DNA of 64,000 nucleotides from Tetracladium setigerum (GCA_031472005.1 PZJY01000008.1:1240001-1304000), one strand, 5' to 3'. Counted from the stretch's first letter, positions 46,101-56,132 are shown. The notes: a model not told the origin generated them from the letters alone. Translations and numbers: made by a program.

Positions 46101-48618
46101 GCGCGGCAGCATACGCGAACTCTGGCCAGAGGTTGGCTGGCAGATTTGCACCGAGTTGCATTTTCAGCGCTTTCTCGATGATCTCTTTTCCTGCTCGTTC
46201 CGAACCTCCGTTTGGCTCATGCGTATGCGCCGGAGAGAGCTCGAGCTCTATCCCATGCTGGTCTGCCCATTCCTCATAATCAGATACTCCCCATGGAGGA
46301 ATCACTGATGTATCATTGTCATGCTTGATTATGCATATTGGGAGGTTATACTGCCTCTGCGTCCACGCTTCAAAGCGTTCAAGTGTATCAAACACCGAGT
46401 GTTGGTCCTTGTTCACAAGCGGGTAAACAAAGAGCATGCCACTATACTCGTCTTTTATCACGAGCAGCCAACTACATCTATTGTAAGCTACTGTGAAGTC
46501 AAATAGGTCCCATTGTATTCTCCAAAATGGCCTTGGTGACTTTCTCTCTGGCGCTCTCCTCGATATGACTTGCTGCGCGTGAGTAACTGCGCAATGTTGA
46601 CATTTCAATCGAGGCACGCCCTGGATCTTAACGTTCCGAGCGTGTAAGACCAGTTTCTGCAAAGCATCAGGTCCAAGATGTCCGGACCTTGCATGCCAGA
46701 CTTCGCTCTCATCACTTCTAGGTTGTAGATAATCTCGAGTTGATCTGAAAACTCTTTTCGTCGCGCTTTCCTTGTTTGCATTGTTACCGCCTTGCAGCGT
46801 TGGAAACATCCAAGGGAAGATATTGTGTGGGATGACGAGTGGTATTGTCGCTTCAGATACATTGTTTGAGTGCTCGTTTATCACTTGTTCAAGTGGAGAA
46901 TGTGAATAGTTGGAAAGAGGTTTGTATTGAAGGAAAACCAGCTTGTGCTTTCGCTCAAGCTGCGCTACCAATGCATTCTTTTCCAACGTGCCAACGCGCA
47001 GTGAACAATCCAAACCAAGATACCAGATGTCAGCCGCCAACAAAAGAGCCTCGGATACGATGTTAGTATGGAAGCCGTCGATGCACGCGACGTTGCTTAG
47101 CGTTAGCGGCGCGGTCCGAGGTCCTTTCGGTCCTGTCAAGACATTTGGAATGATCCTTTTGCCTCGACCAGAGATTGGAAGAAAGGATGTACCGGCTTCA
47201 CAAATGTCATCTGGTCCAGATTTAACGAAACTTCCAGGAACAAGAAGGTCTCTGCTGTTGACAAGGTGCATTGCGCCACAGTTGTCAACGAGCGTTGAAT
47301 CAGCGAGAGGATGGCGCGTCGAGATGCCAGAAGTCGCATACACCCCCAGAATCTCTTCTGTCATCAACAAAGCTGGGTCCATAATGCACGCGTTGAAACC
47401 TTCAGATGGTAGCTTTAGGGTCTTGCTGGATCCTGCATTTGACTGCTTGTTGGGATTGGGAGCGCTGAAGGTAGTGCCGTTTGGTGCGAACACTACTCCA
47501 TTCTCCTTCATTTGTTTGACCAATTCGTTCCACTTTCCACTTATGAGTCTGTTCCTGATCTTGGTGAGTTCTTCAGCTGATAGATTTCTATAGTTTTTGC
47601 CTTTCGCAACAGCGATTACTACATGGCAAGTAGCAGCTTTCCAAGGATGTCGAGAATCACATGGACACTTGCTGCTTGCTGACGAGGAAGGGGAGTCCGA
47701 GCGTTGTCCGAGAGTAGCAAAAGCGCCTCTACCATGACGAGCTCTGTTTGGTTCATTTTCTTGCTTGTTGAGGAGCGCTGAGAATATTCGTCCGAGATGA
47801 GTTGCTTTTTCAGGGGTAACTCCGGAGACTTCCGCAGTGGTCATAACGTTTTGTTGAGTACGAGACCAATCTGGAACGAACTTTTCAGCTGCTTTAAGGA
47901 AGTCCTGAGCTGCCATCGGTTCGACGACTTCTGGGATTTTGAGTAGCACGCCTTCCTGGTATGCTTGCTGCCAGTCAGTGAAAAAGCGTCGAGCGTCCTT
48001 TCGTCCTATTTGGTTCGCGTTAATCGACTTTGCGTAGTTTTCCCGCGCTCTCTGGAAGATGGACGCGTCAGTGGGAGCTATGTTCTTTCGTAGTACTCGA
48101 ACAAGCTGTTGAATAGTGAATGGCTTCAGACCGGCCTCTATGAGGGTTTCATTGCGCGCGAGTTCCAAGATAGTCGCATCAACTGTAGCTCCTATCCACT
48201 TGTGTAGCGCAGTGAATATAGCCTTTTCCTTCTCGTGAGCTTTCTCGAGCCTTGTGTACTCAGAGGTAAGTGCCGCATATAAAGGGTGTATATCTGCGAA
48301 GGTCGCTTCGACGAGGATCGGTGTTACGGTTGCTTCTGATGATGATTCTGCAGATAGTGCTCTTGTTTGCATGCGCTGAGTTTGAGCGCTCGCATGCGTT
48401 GCAGCGCGCTTCTGATTCTCTTGTTCAACGAGCGATTCGATCGAAGGAGGAAGCTTTGGAGCGCTGCTCTCGACAGAAGGAGTGTCTCTGGCGTCAGGAT
48501 TTACTCGTTCCCAAACGCCATGTACATGACACTCAATCTGGAGCTGGCGATACCAATTCGGCCATGATTGGAAGTCGGTAAGCTTGTGTGCGACAAGCGG
48601 TGCATCGGATGAGGCCAT
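43171..48618 (-). CDS. Copia gag-pol polyprotein, intact
   Basis: An unbroken frame of about 1,815 residues from the Met at 48618 (MASSDAPLVAHKLTDF); the frame is open to 48717 but the extra 33 residues come from a TCTC-rich leader. Seen in order (residues counted from 48717): gag-like part with WPNWYRQLQI, protease-like DNCGAMHLVNSRDLL (about 476), pre-integrase WHARSGHLGPDALQKL with CQHC, integrase core around WDLFDF (about 734), KHDNDTS and GGSERAGKE. RT follows with QYDVVNAFINA (about 1422) and the catalytic FVDDVLVF (about 1511), then RNase H with ATDASYADD and STTEAELLG (about 1690-1730). The protease DNCG departs from the usual D-S/T-G; all other catalytic parts look sound, so the element may be autonomous. 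Confidence 0.93.
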   Translation of the reverse strand: MASSDAPLVAHKLTDFQSWPNWYRQLQIECHVHGVWERVNPDARDTPSVESSAPKLPPSIESLVEQENQKRAATHASAQTQRMQTRALSAESSSEATVTPILVEATFADIHPLYAALTSEYTRLEKAHEKEKAIFTALHKWIGATVDATILELARNETLIEAGLKPFTIQQLVRVLRKNIAPTDASIFQRARENYAKSINANQIGRKDARRFFTDWQQAYQEGVLLKIPEVVEPMAAQDFLKAAEKFVPDWSRTQQNVMTTAEVSGVTPEKATHLGRIFSALLNKQENEPNRARHGRGAFATLGQRSDSPSSSASSKCPCDSRHPWKAATCHVVIAVAKGKNYRNLSAEELTKIRNRLISGKWNELVKQMKENGVVFAPNGTTFSAPNPNKQSNAGSSKTLKLPSEGFNACIMDPALLMTEEILGVYATSGISTRHPLADSTLVDNCGAMHLVNSRDLLVPGSFVKSGPDDICEAGTSFLPISGRGKRIIPNVLTGPKGPRTAPLTLSNVACIDGFHTNIVSEALLLAADIWYLGLDCSLRVGTLEKNALVAQLERKHKLVFLQYKPLSNYSHSPLEQVINEHSNNVSEATIPLVIPHNIFPWMFPTLQGGNNANKESATKRVFRSTRDYLQPRSDESEVWHARSGHLGPDALQKLVLHARNVKIQGVPRLKCQHCAVTHAQQVISRRAPERKSPRPFWRIQWDLFDFTVAYNRCSWLLVIKDEYSGMLFVYPLVNKDQHSVFDTLERFEAWTQRQYNLPICIIKHDNDTSVIPPWGVSDYEEWADQHGIELELSPAHTHEPNGGSERAGKEIIEKALKMQLGANLPANLWPEFAYAAAHLYNMSPAQQNDWRSPKEKLNAWFRGYFRFFTPAIISSITADLRPNWNGTFVYGCRAYPLMNDRALNKDRKEFKVSPRAHIGYLVGYQASNIYRIWVPALKRVLITRNVRFDEDILYSAERERAEGPPIVLAKQIALEIELNEDIQDAEEIFSSFPFQRETPKEQQTSESPARQPDSTQSNKPSDVVRGGHSLPTPDPTPEPEVRSAVTTNPATARQISEVGDRLTRGPPDHTMDELHEGTHSALDTPLTESLESRPRENRRKSQAESRNRAEGIDYASAIGPSRKTIPQVVIRAKPSDSNVAVESAQLAAPAKKTRQRKKHGNATRRSTRIRGAINPAEESSSTSVHAVLEALPAAGIRKDQQRSFHNTFWPEIEKALGPKDEHRTVHAVFAAAVSQNRSARNALYATLGGRGVFKPPVLLNKDARKEVLPLPKIHQSKAPKVPKNWKDLKVHEFGAHFEKDAELEIGNLEARDCWRQIRSTDSQGPHLPLMWVFAYKIDSEGFVSRCRSRIVVRGDLQDEQTIISTYAATLAARSFRIAMALAAHFDLEIKQYDVVNAFINAKRDPRSQRVICALPDGFKKPGWCVEVDKALYGMRDSPALWYHEFAGTLRRLGLIPCLEEPCIFMNNARTLIVVFFVDDVLVFHHSDDVVIAAKFLNELRKAYELRDMGDAEWFLGVRIVRDRRARTISLVHDTYIEKIAKKFGLDTWKSPSTPLPYGELVKSSGQATKAEIKRYQELVGSLLYSAIMLRPDVAFAAAQLSHFLTNPDKSHKDAVEWSIRYLYSTRFQAIVFGGVKNNELQKLLLTDLNDLAIATDASYADDPETRRSSHGFTMSLFGGLIDWRAARQDTVTTSTTEAELLGVAHVAKQTMALQRFFRELELDLQQPWTIWCDNQQTIRLVAHDRERISTKLRHVDIQNMWLKQEHRKGTFEVTYLPTDQMPADGLTKNLTRAKFEHFRALLNLQDVSAQIAK

Positions 48619-48724
48619 GCTCGCGACGAGCTGGAGAAGTAGATATAGAGAGAGAGAGAGAATAAGACGAGCGTCGAACAGGTGGTTTCGATGCGTAGGG
48701 AAGCTCTTGGAATTCAATCCAATT

Positions 48725-48742
48725 GCGAACGGGACTCGTAAC
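48725..48742 (-). other. Candidate primer-binding site of Copia C (half-tRNA type)
   Basis: The bases directly inside the 5' LTR read, on the plus strand, GCGAACGGGACTCGTAAC. This resembles a tRNA anticodon arm: GGGA stem, then loop CTCGTAA with anticodon CGU (Thr). Copia-class elements often prime from an internal cut of a tRNA rather than its 3' end, and there is no TGG next to the LTR. The tRNA identity is inferred. Confidence 0.4.
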
Positions 48743-48970
48743 TGTCACACGTAATAGCACCTGTTCGAGCTTTGAATATAGTGGTGGAGAGCGAGTTGTG
48801 AAGCTGCAAATAGCCTCACAGTAAGGTGTAAATTGTACTCTTGTCCCACCTCAGAAAAAAGGGGACGCGAACTCTATATATACGTTCAGTGCGCTGGTGC
48901 AAGCATTGCACCAGCCACTCTACCTCGCCACATCAAGCAAATAATCACATGATGCGGCTGTTTTGTGACA
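48743..48970 (-). repeat. 5' LTR of Copia element C
   Basis: Identical to 40288-40516 except for one missing G. Followed by the ATAAG target duplication on its outer side. Confidence 0.93.
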
Positions 48971-48975
48971 ATAAG

Positions 48976-49925
48976 CTTTATAAGAATTAAGTCTAATTAA
49001 TTAAAAGAATTAAGGCGGAAATAATAAGTAAAATAAGCTTAAGTTTCGTAGGTTTAAACATTAGCGCCGCGTATATAAGGCTAATATAAAGGATTCTTAT
49101 AATTAACGATTTTAAAGAAGTCGTAAGGAAAGCGATAAAACGTAGTAACTCCGTTAAAAACTTATTAATAAAGAGGGATAGTTAGATAGGGAGCTATACG
49201 GCTAGGGTTAGCGAAGCCGAGGCTATAATATCATAAGATACTATCGGGTCCCTTAAATTTAGCTAATCACTCGTTAAGATATCCCTAATAATCGTGAAAG
49301 GGGTGACCATTAGGAGGAGCCGGAATAATATAAGGGCTAGTAAGGGTATAATCGCGATATAACTAATGTAATTAATTATCGTAGCTATTAAGGCGCGCTA
49401 AAGGAGTATAAGAAAGAGGACCTATAATGTTTCCGCCTTTGAAAAGCCACTTATTAGCCTAGCTATTAAAACGAGGATTATCGATGAAAGCTCTTAGCTT
49501 TATATCGCGATATTATAGAATATCTCGACTAATGTGGCCTATAAAACATCGATTCTAATAATGAACGACATTGCTATTATAATTAAGAAAAGGAGCACTA
49601 AAGTGCTAGACGTTATAACGAAGGGTGGGGCCGATATCGAATACGAACTATAAGGCTTTAAGATTTCTTCCGACATACTTAGTCTTAAGGCCGATGATAA
49701 GGAGAGTAAGGGTGTGATTATTAATAACGTGCCGGGTATAGAGACCGTCGGCTAGCTAATTACTAAGGTCGATGATATGAATTTAGTTTTTAATAACGTT
49801 AAGGAGTGGAGCGTGCTTTATATTTAAAGGACCGGCAACGAAGAAGGGTGGTATAATAATTCGAGGCGTGTGGAGAAGGAGAGAGACTAGGTGAGGAATA
49901 CGCTAGTTTAAGGTTCTAATAATAG
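48976..49925. pseudogene. Decayed protein-like sequence in element B, strand uncertain
   Basis: Both strands read in one phase for several hundred codons interrupted only by TAA, TAG or TGA. On plus, pieces such as KADDKESKGVIINNVPG look coding. On minus, pieces such as PYDFFKIVNYKNPLY and GFANPSRIAPYL do. RIP leaves the same TA marks on both strands, so I cannot choose. No family is recognised. Confidence 0.35.
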
Positions 49926-50408
49926 CGGAAGAAGATAAAAAGAAATAATAAAAGGGAAAGAAAACGAAAAGAGAAAAAGAAATTAATTTAAGGAAAGAAA
50001 AAGCGAGTTATAAGTTAAGCGAGTAAAAGCGAGCGGTAATGAATATCTATATTAATAATAAGTTAATAGTTACTTAATAAATTAAAAGGAAGGAGTACTT
50101 ATCTTTATATTTATTAGGGTAACCTTTTACGAACGCTTAAGAAGTTAAACGAAGACTTATAAATATTATAATAATAAAAATAAGAAGAGAAGATTAGCTT
50201 AGCGTTTAATTTATTTAAGTAAACTTATTAAGGTAGGGCCGGCAAGGTCTAACTAGTCTAATATTAAGTAGATTTCTTAAGCCGCGGCTTAAGAAATCTA
50301 AGAAAAAGTAACGTAAATCTTAAGGTATTATCCGTTAAAAGTATTAATTCTTAAACTCTAATATAAATTATCCGGCCATCGATCTATTACTAGAAATCCA
50401 TTTAATTA

Positions 50409-51480
50409 TCACTTCTTCCCGAAAAGCTCCTTATTAAACTTCTTAAAGGTAAGCGTCTTTCGGTCTCGAAGCTTACGAGCTGGAAGACCCTCGTCCTCCG
50501 TATCCTTAGTATTTATAATAACGAAGTTAATATTAGAAGTAGTAACTAAAACCTCCTTTTCCTTTTCCTTAATAGTTAAAGGGCTAGTGGCCTTAATAAT
50601 AAGAGTGACTTTAATATTCTTAACGAAGCCCTTACGACCAGGTAAGCAAGGAGAGGTAGCATCGGTGGGGGGGCCGGCGTCCTTAGAAGGCTTAATAAAG
50701 GAATTCTTAATAGGAGTGGCGAATTCGGAGTTAGACTTCATTAATTGCAAGGCTTCGTCGTAGTCCTTATTTAGGATGTCGTCGATAAAATTGCCGTAAG
50801 CTATACGAGGGATAAGTATTATTAAGATTAAATTTCCGTTAAGATCGAAAAGACGATTAAACTTAGAGTGGTTGCGAGCGACTTAATAAGGAACGTTCTT
50901 CTTTTAAGAATATATAAAAAGTTTACCTTTAACTTTTTAGCTAACGGTAAAGAGAGAGTAAAGCTCGTTACTAATGCGTGTGACGGTGCTATCCTTATAA
51001 TAAACGAAAACCTTTTAATTAAAAGCTAGAATAGCTTATATAACGGTCTTTCTATTAACTTATCTTACTAGCGGTTCCTTATCGGATTCCTCCACCTTAT
51101 CCTTAGATTTCTTCTCCTTCTTAATTCTCTTAGCTAAGGTAACGCCGTCATCGACAAAGTCGTCCTTAATCTTAATCTTCTTCGATTTAACGGGAGTCTT
51201 TCGGCCGTAAACGCCGTCGCTAGAGGAGGAGGAAACCTTAATAACCTTACGGAAAGCCTAGCCGTCACTAATAAGGTTATTAGAATAATTAAAGGTTTAA
51301 ATAAGCTAGGGTTAACGAGGGCCTAGTCATCGACTACCTTCTTAATGCTTATCTTACGTTATCGTTTATAAGTGCGTGGGCTAAAGGAGTCGCCGTTTAT
51401 GAAAAGGTTAGCCTTTACTTAATCGCTGAATTTGCTATCCTCGATAAATTCCTCGACGGTTATGCTAGGAATATTATTCA
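50409..51480 (-). pseudogene. Decayed antisense frame in element B
   Basis: On the minus strand a protein-like frame includes HSKFNRLFDLNGNLI, AYGNFIDDILNKDYDEALQL and a stretch open for 113 codons (50409-50750). Upstream, a Lys/Asp/Glu-rich part contains KIKIKDDFVDDDGVTLAKRI. The plus strand over the same bases reads poorly. One phase change is needed between about 51250 and 51320 (intron or indel). It lies opposite to gag-pol of element B. Function unknown. Confidence 0.45.
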
Positions 51481-51513
51481 CTCTAGTTAATCCATAGAAA
51501 ATTCGACCCTTAT

Positions 51514-52020
51514 AATGGACGTAAGTGCTATCGTGATCGAGAAGCGGCTCGCCCTGATGAGGTGCAGAGAAGCGGTGGTAAGGGCCTTAAACGAATAAAA
51601 GTTAGAGATACTCGAGGTGGAGTCTAATGATAAAGCTTGCCTCGAGTGCGACGCAGAGTAAGCCGACGGCACGATCCTCGACGAGTGTCTTTAAGTATAA
51701 TCCGTCTATAATTTAATCCGCTAAATCGAGGATATGAACCTTATTAGGACTAACGACGAGTATAGCAAGTCTATTCTAAACTTCGAGGGGTACGACTAGA
51801 GCCATTTCGATCGAAGTAGCGATTATAATAATAAAGTGTTTAATAAAGAAAAGCAATAAGAGGAAGTTAAGCAAAGAGGAGTACGGCGCGGGGCCGTAAG
51901 AATTTTAATAATAATAAGGAAGAAAAAGAAAGGAAAGAAGGAGCCGTTAAAAATTTAATATTAAAAGAAAAAGTGGGCCTTAAAGGCGTACGTGAATAAT
52001 TAGCGCTATAACGCGTTACT
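51514..52020 (+). pseudogene. Decayed plus-strand frame with CxxC, element B
   Basis: Starts MDVSAIVIEKRLALMRC at 51514 and runs about 165 codons in one phase, with stops only at TAA/TAG. Contains KACLECDAE and later DECL. Codon third positions favour this strand, though the opposite strand is also fairly open. Head-to-head with the antisense frame ending near 51480. Confidence 0.35.
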
Positions 52021-52122
52021 AAGAAATCGCTAATTATAAAATAAAAATCAGGCTACGGCCTTTAACTTTCTCTTTCTTTATTATTTACTCTTTTTTATAA
52101 GTACTTACCTTTTTACTATATA

Positions 52123-54669
52123 ATGGCCGACTAACTAATAATCAACGCTATAACTACGACGCTGGCCGATCTTAACACCTTAATTAAAATTCGTGCTATT
52201 ATCGATCAGCACTAAGAACTTAAGGCACGATACGAGATTTAAAGTTAAATTTAAGATAAGCTTTAAGAATTCTTTAAAGTAATAAATGAATTAGTATTAG
52301 ACTTTTACGAGTATATAATAAACGATAGATTATAAAAGATAAGAACTAACTATTAGGCTTTTAAGGAAGACTAGGAATTTAAGTATTAAAAGCAAATCGC
52401 CGTGCACGCTAAACGAAATAAGCGCTAAGTAGCCCTCGCTAAAGTTATATCTCACTAGAAGCTTAACCTTACGGAGGTATTAGAATAGCTAGTCCGAAAC
52501 GAGAAGGGAGAGAACTAAGTTATAGAACTTAGTTATTTAGCGATAAAAAGAACTTTATAAGACACGAATCGGATTGTTAACCGCTTATTCCTTAACCGGA
52601 TTAAGAAAGTTAAGAAGGGAATTAGTAAAAAGCCTATTATTAAGCCTTAGGAACTAAAGCGAGCTAAATCCGTTAATAACGACGACCTTATAACTATCAC
52701 CTTAAAAGAAGCGAATAAATTAAATTTAAGGGACTTCGGTTTTAGTTTTATATAAATCGGAGGAAACGCAAAGAGATGGTAGCCCCGCCTAGCATTACCT
52801 TAAGAGCCTTACTTATTATCGGGTAATTTCTTAAGCTTAATTAAAAGTGAGGCTCAGGAAATAACTATTACTACCCCTAATAGCCACTATATATAATAAG
52901 AAGTCGATTCCACCCTTAGTATAGTAATATTAAGCTTTATAATATTCTCATTTAAAAGGGACTTAGTTTATAATGCCGTAGATTAACTTGAACTTCCGGA
53001 CGAATTAGAGTAAGAGGAAGAGGATAAGGAGGAACGAAGGTATAAAGATAATGAAATAATTAAAGGATCCTTAAGGAAGTGTAAATGCTCGGAAGATATT
53101 AATTAAAGTTAAAAGGAAAGAGTGTGGGCTAAAAGAGCTAGTAATATCGCTTAAGCACTTCGCCGCTTAGATTAAATAATAAACTTTAAAGAAGTGTGTT
53201 ATAAACACATTTATATTATAAGTGCTATAATAAGTTTATAAATAAAAGGCTTAAAGGAAAGGGAAATTCGACATCGATTAAAATATATCTATTGAAATAA
53301 AATAAAAATTATAATAATTAAAGCTCACGAAGAAAAGTATAAATAGTTTAAGTTATAATCCCGGCCCGCTCGAGTTAAAGATCTCCGAGGATGCTAAGCC
53401 TTTTAATATAATCCTTCCGATTATAAAGTCGCCTTAAATGTTAACTACTTATTACTAAAATTAAAAATTTAAAATATAAACGATTAAATTAAGGACGGCT
53501 TAGTAAATATCGATATATTTTAATAGATTACCGAGGATAAGGATTTAAGTAAGTGGCTATCTCTCAAATATAAAATATATACTTATTATCTTTAACCCAT
53601 TAATAATAAAGCGAATTACGAGTGGCAGCGAAATTAGTTCTTTTCGATTATTTAATAACTCGTTAGATAAGATTTAATATATTATACCGCGTACGTTACA
53701 CTTTAACTTAATCACGCTTAGCGTTTAATTTTATACCCTTATTATATTAAGAATTAGCGAAAAGGGGATTTTACTTAGTTCCGATATATTAATATTAATA
53801 TTCTTAAAATGTTATTAATAAGTCAAGGTGTTAATATAATAGAAGGATCTATTTCTTAAGATAACGAAACCGAAGATAATTACACGATTATTTTACCGAA
53901 GATATATAATATTCTTAGGTTAAGAGAATAATAAGAGGAAAATATTATACGAGGGCTATATAAGGGCGACTTCGTATATAAGGTGCACGATAAGATATTT
54001 ATTAAGGCTAATATAATTAAGTATTAAATAAATTAGAAAAAAGTTCCTTATAATACTAGACAGGTCCGACTCACTATAATATAAATTCCTTATAATATTA
54101 ATAGCCTAGCCATTAGTCCTCGACGAATAATGTTACCGTGATTTATAAAGATTTAAGACGACTATAAGACTCTAAAGATTATTAAAAGCGAAATATAGAC
54201 GTAGCTTTCAGAGTCACACCGTAATATAATCGCCCTACCTAAGATACCCTTAAGCTTCCCTAATAAGTACGGTGCTATTCCTTACGCCTTCCCGCTATAT
54301 ATTAAACTACGATCCCTTAAGTTTTTATTTAATGCTTTAATTAGCCGCCGCCGCTAAGACATTACTAATGTTCTTCGAGAGAGGGATTTACTATTAAAGG
54401 GATCGCTAAAAGATTTTATTAGCTTTATATAGAGCTATCGGGTTAAAGCACGTATAGCCGCGCTAAAGGTATACTAACTATTAAGAGAGTTAAAGATAAG
54501 CGCATATAAATATAAATTATATTTCTACTTAAAGGAAACGTATATTAATAAGGGATTGCCGCTACTTATATAAGATCGTAAGTAGGCTACTCCTTATACG
54601 ATGGATAAGTTAACTAAGCTAATGGATAATCTAAAGTTCCTTAAAGAGGGATTCTTACACGCAGAATAA
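52123..54669 (+). pseudogene. Decayed frame resembling a 2-oxoglutarate/Fe(II) dioxygenase relative, element B
   Basis: From ATG at 52123 one phase can be followed for 848 codons to 54669 without any frameshift, broken only by TAA/TAG. Around codons 548-570 the reading is GDFT-stop-FRYININI, which with C-to-T and G-to-A reversed gives an H-x-D metal motif. About 100 codons later RLTII-stop-IPYNI could likewise carry the distal His, followed by SPRRIMLP, where an Arg for 2-oxoglutarate is usual. The region between reads EGSIS...NYTIILP. I recall similar uncharacterised fungal proteins, and place it with that oxygenase-like group as inference only. The N-terminal 300 codons look helical and charged. 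Confidence 0.45.
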
Positions 54670-54716
54670 TAAAATGGAATTTCATTATTTTGCCGAGTCG
54701 AGGATAACTCCTCTTT

Positions 54717-54729
54717 TAAGGGGGGCGAA
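54717..54729 (+). other. Polypurine tract of element B
   Basis: TAAGGGGGGCGAA immediately before the 3' LTR, the place where plus-strand DNA synthesis would be primed. Its position supports the LTR boundary at 54730. Confidence 0.65.
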
Positions 54730-55038
54730 TATAATAGTAAGGAATGGGAAGAGGGAGTGAGGAAGGGAGCTATAGGAATTAGACTTCGGGTAGATAGTTT
54801 TTCCGTTCCGGCCTAGGAATATACATTCTTTATATATAATATACTCACCCCTTTCAATAGGAAAGGTAAGCCACCGAAAATAAACACCTTTTCGGCCTCA
54901 TTTTAATTTATACGCTAATAGGAGCTAATTATAAGAAGTCGAGTGCTATTTCCCCTACTAAATACTAATTAGCTTTAGCATCTTACCCCTCTAGTGCTAT
55001 CTCCTTAAGCACAGCACGACCGACATCTACCATTTATA
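54730..55038 (+). repeat. 3' LTR of element B
   Basis: 309 bp, same length as the 5' LTR. Begins TATAATAGTAAGGAATGGGA (RIP version of TGTAGTGGTGAGG) and ends CATTTATA, followed by ATAT of the target. Confidence 0.8.
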
Positions 55039-56132
55039 ATATCGAATTAATTAAAGAGCTACGATTCGTAATAAAAAGAAGTGTATTATATTATAATAAA
55101 AAGCGTAATTAAGAGCTAACGCTAAAGGAGGGGGATAAAGTTTATTTATTATAACGAAATATTAAATAAAAAGATTAAGCGATAAATTAAATTATAAGAA
55201 GCTTAAACTATTTAAAATTAAAACCGTTAAAGGACGTTTAAATTACGAACTCGCTTTATTAAAAAATATAAATATCTTTTTAATATTTTATATATCCCTC
55301 CTCGAAAAGGCATTACTAGGAGTACCTTTAGCTCTTAATACACCGATATAACTAATAAACTTAAAAGTAAAGTATAAAGTAAAGAAAATCCTAAATTATA
55401 AGCTAGTTAAGAATAAGCTTTATTACTTAATTAAGTGGAAGGATTACTTATAATTTAAGAATTCTTAAGAATTAAAAACGAATCTTAATTACTATTAAAT
55501 ATTAATAGATTATTATTATCGCCTCTTACCTAGTCCGACCTTAAAGATTAAAGGGGAGTAAATAGAATATTTAAAGCGATAAAAGCGAGTAAAGCTAATT
55601 TTATAACGACCGATAAGGAAACCGGCTCCGAGTTTTCGAATAAAGCCACTTAAAATTCGCGCCTAAGAGAATCGGGAATAAAATTAATATCCTTAAGAGT
55701 TAGAAGCCACGAGAAGAGTTCGCTCTTAAAAGTCGAATTAGTTTTTATAAAATTTATAAGTTAAGGAGGTCTTAGAAGGTAATACTTACGCGTTACCCCT
55801 TAAAAGAACTCGTATATCACCGAAGGACAGGATTAAATAATAATATAACCCTTAATATCGTAAGACCGTTTAGAATAAATATATTCGGAATAGCGACTCG
55901 ATTCCTAAACATTTAAAAGATATTTCTTATAAGTTTTCTTATAATATAAACACGTTTTAACTATACGGCTTATTTTCTTAATACGTACCGTTAACGTAAG
56001 ACGCTCTTTTAATTTTTAATAATAAACGGATAATATAATAAGAATAAAAGAAGAAGATAATTTTAAGCTATTAACGATATTTCCTTTAATATATTTAAGT
56101 GTGGGGTTTATATTAATACGAAAGGGGGATAA
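55039..56132 (+). pseudogene. Integrase tail and chromodomain of element A
   Basis: Continues the integrase frame cut at 32849: NELIKELRFVIKRSVLYYN, then LKEGDKVYLL. At about 55400-55510 lies YYLIKWKDYL-stop-FENS-stop-EL, the chromodomain pattern (usual form Y-x-VKWxGY...SWE). This makes element A a chromovirus. The last 600 bp before the LTR are AT-rich with no clear frame and end in the polypurine tract AAAGGGGGAT. Confidence 0.65.

Larger units (their letters stand above)
40288..48970 (-). mobile_element. Intact, young Ty1/Copia element C
   Basis: 8,683 bp with LTRs of 229 bp (40288-40516) and 228 bp (48743-48970) that differ only by one G in a G run. Flanked by the perfect 5-bp duplication ATAAG (40283-40287 and 48971-48975). 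The coding strand is minus, so the right LTR is the 5' LTR. One uninterrupted polyprotein (43171-48618) contains gag, protease, integrase, RT and RNase H in Copia order. GC content is normal and CA/TG steps are abundant: there is no sign of RIP although both host elements are heavily mutated. Between the polyprotein and the 3' LTR lie 2.65 kb with an intron-containing gene on the opposite strand. Confidence 0.92.
32850..55038 (+). mobile_element. Large Ty3/Gypsy element B with extra frames, RIP-mutated, interrupted by Copia element C
   Basis: Two 309-bp LTRs (32850-33158 and 54730-55038) in the same orientation, with ATAT at both outer junctions. Inserted in the integrase of element A, whose frame reads through when B is removed. 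Without the Copia insertion B is about 13.5 kb, long for this group. Gag-pol occupies 33159-40180. Another 5.7 kb (48976-54716) between pol and the 3' LTR holds protein-like decayed frames. The alternative is that this stretch came from a separate element. Confidence 0.7.
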
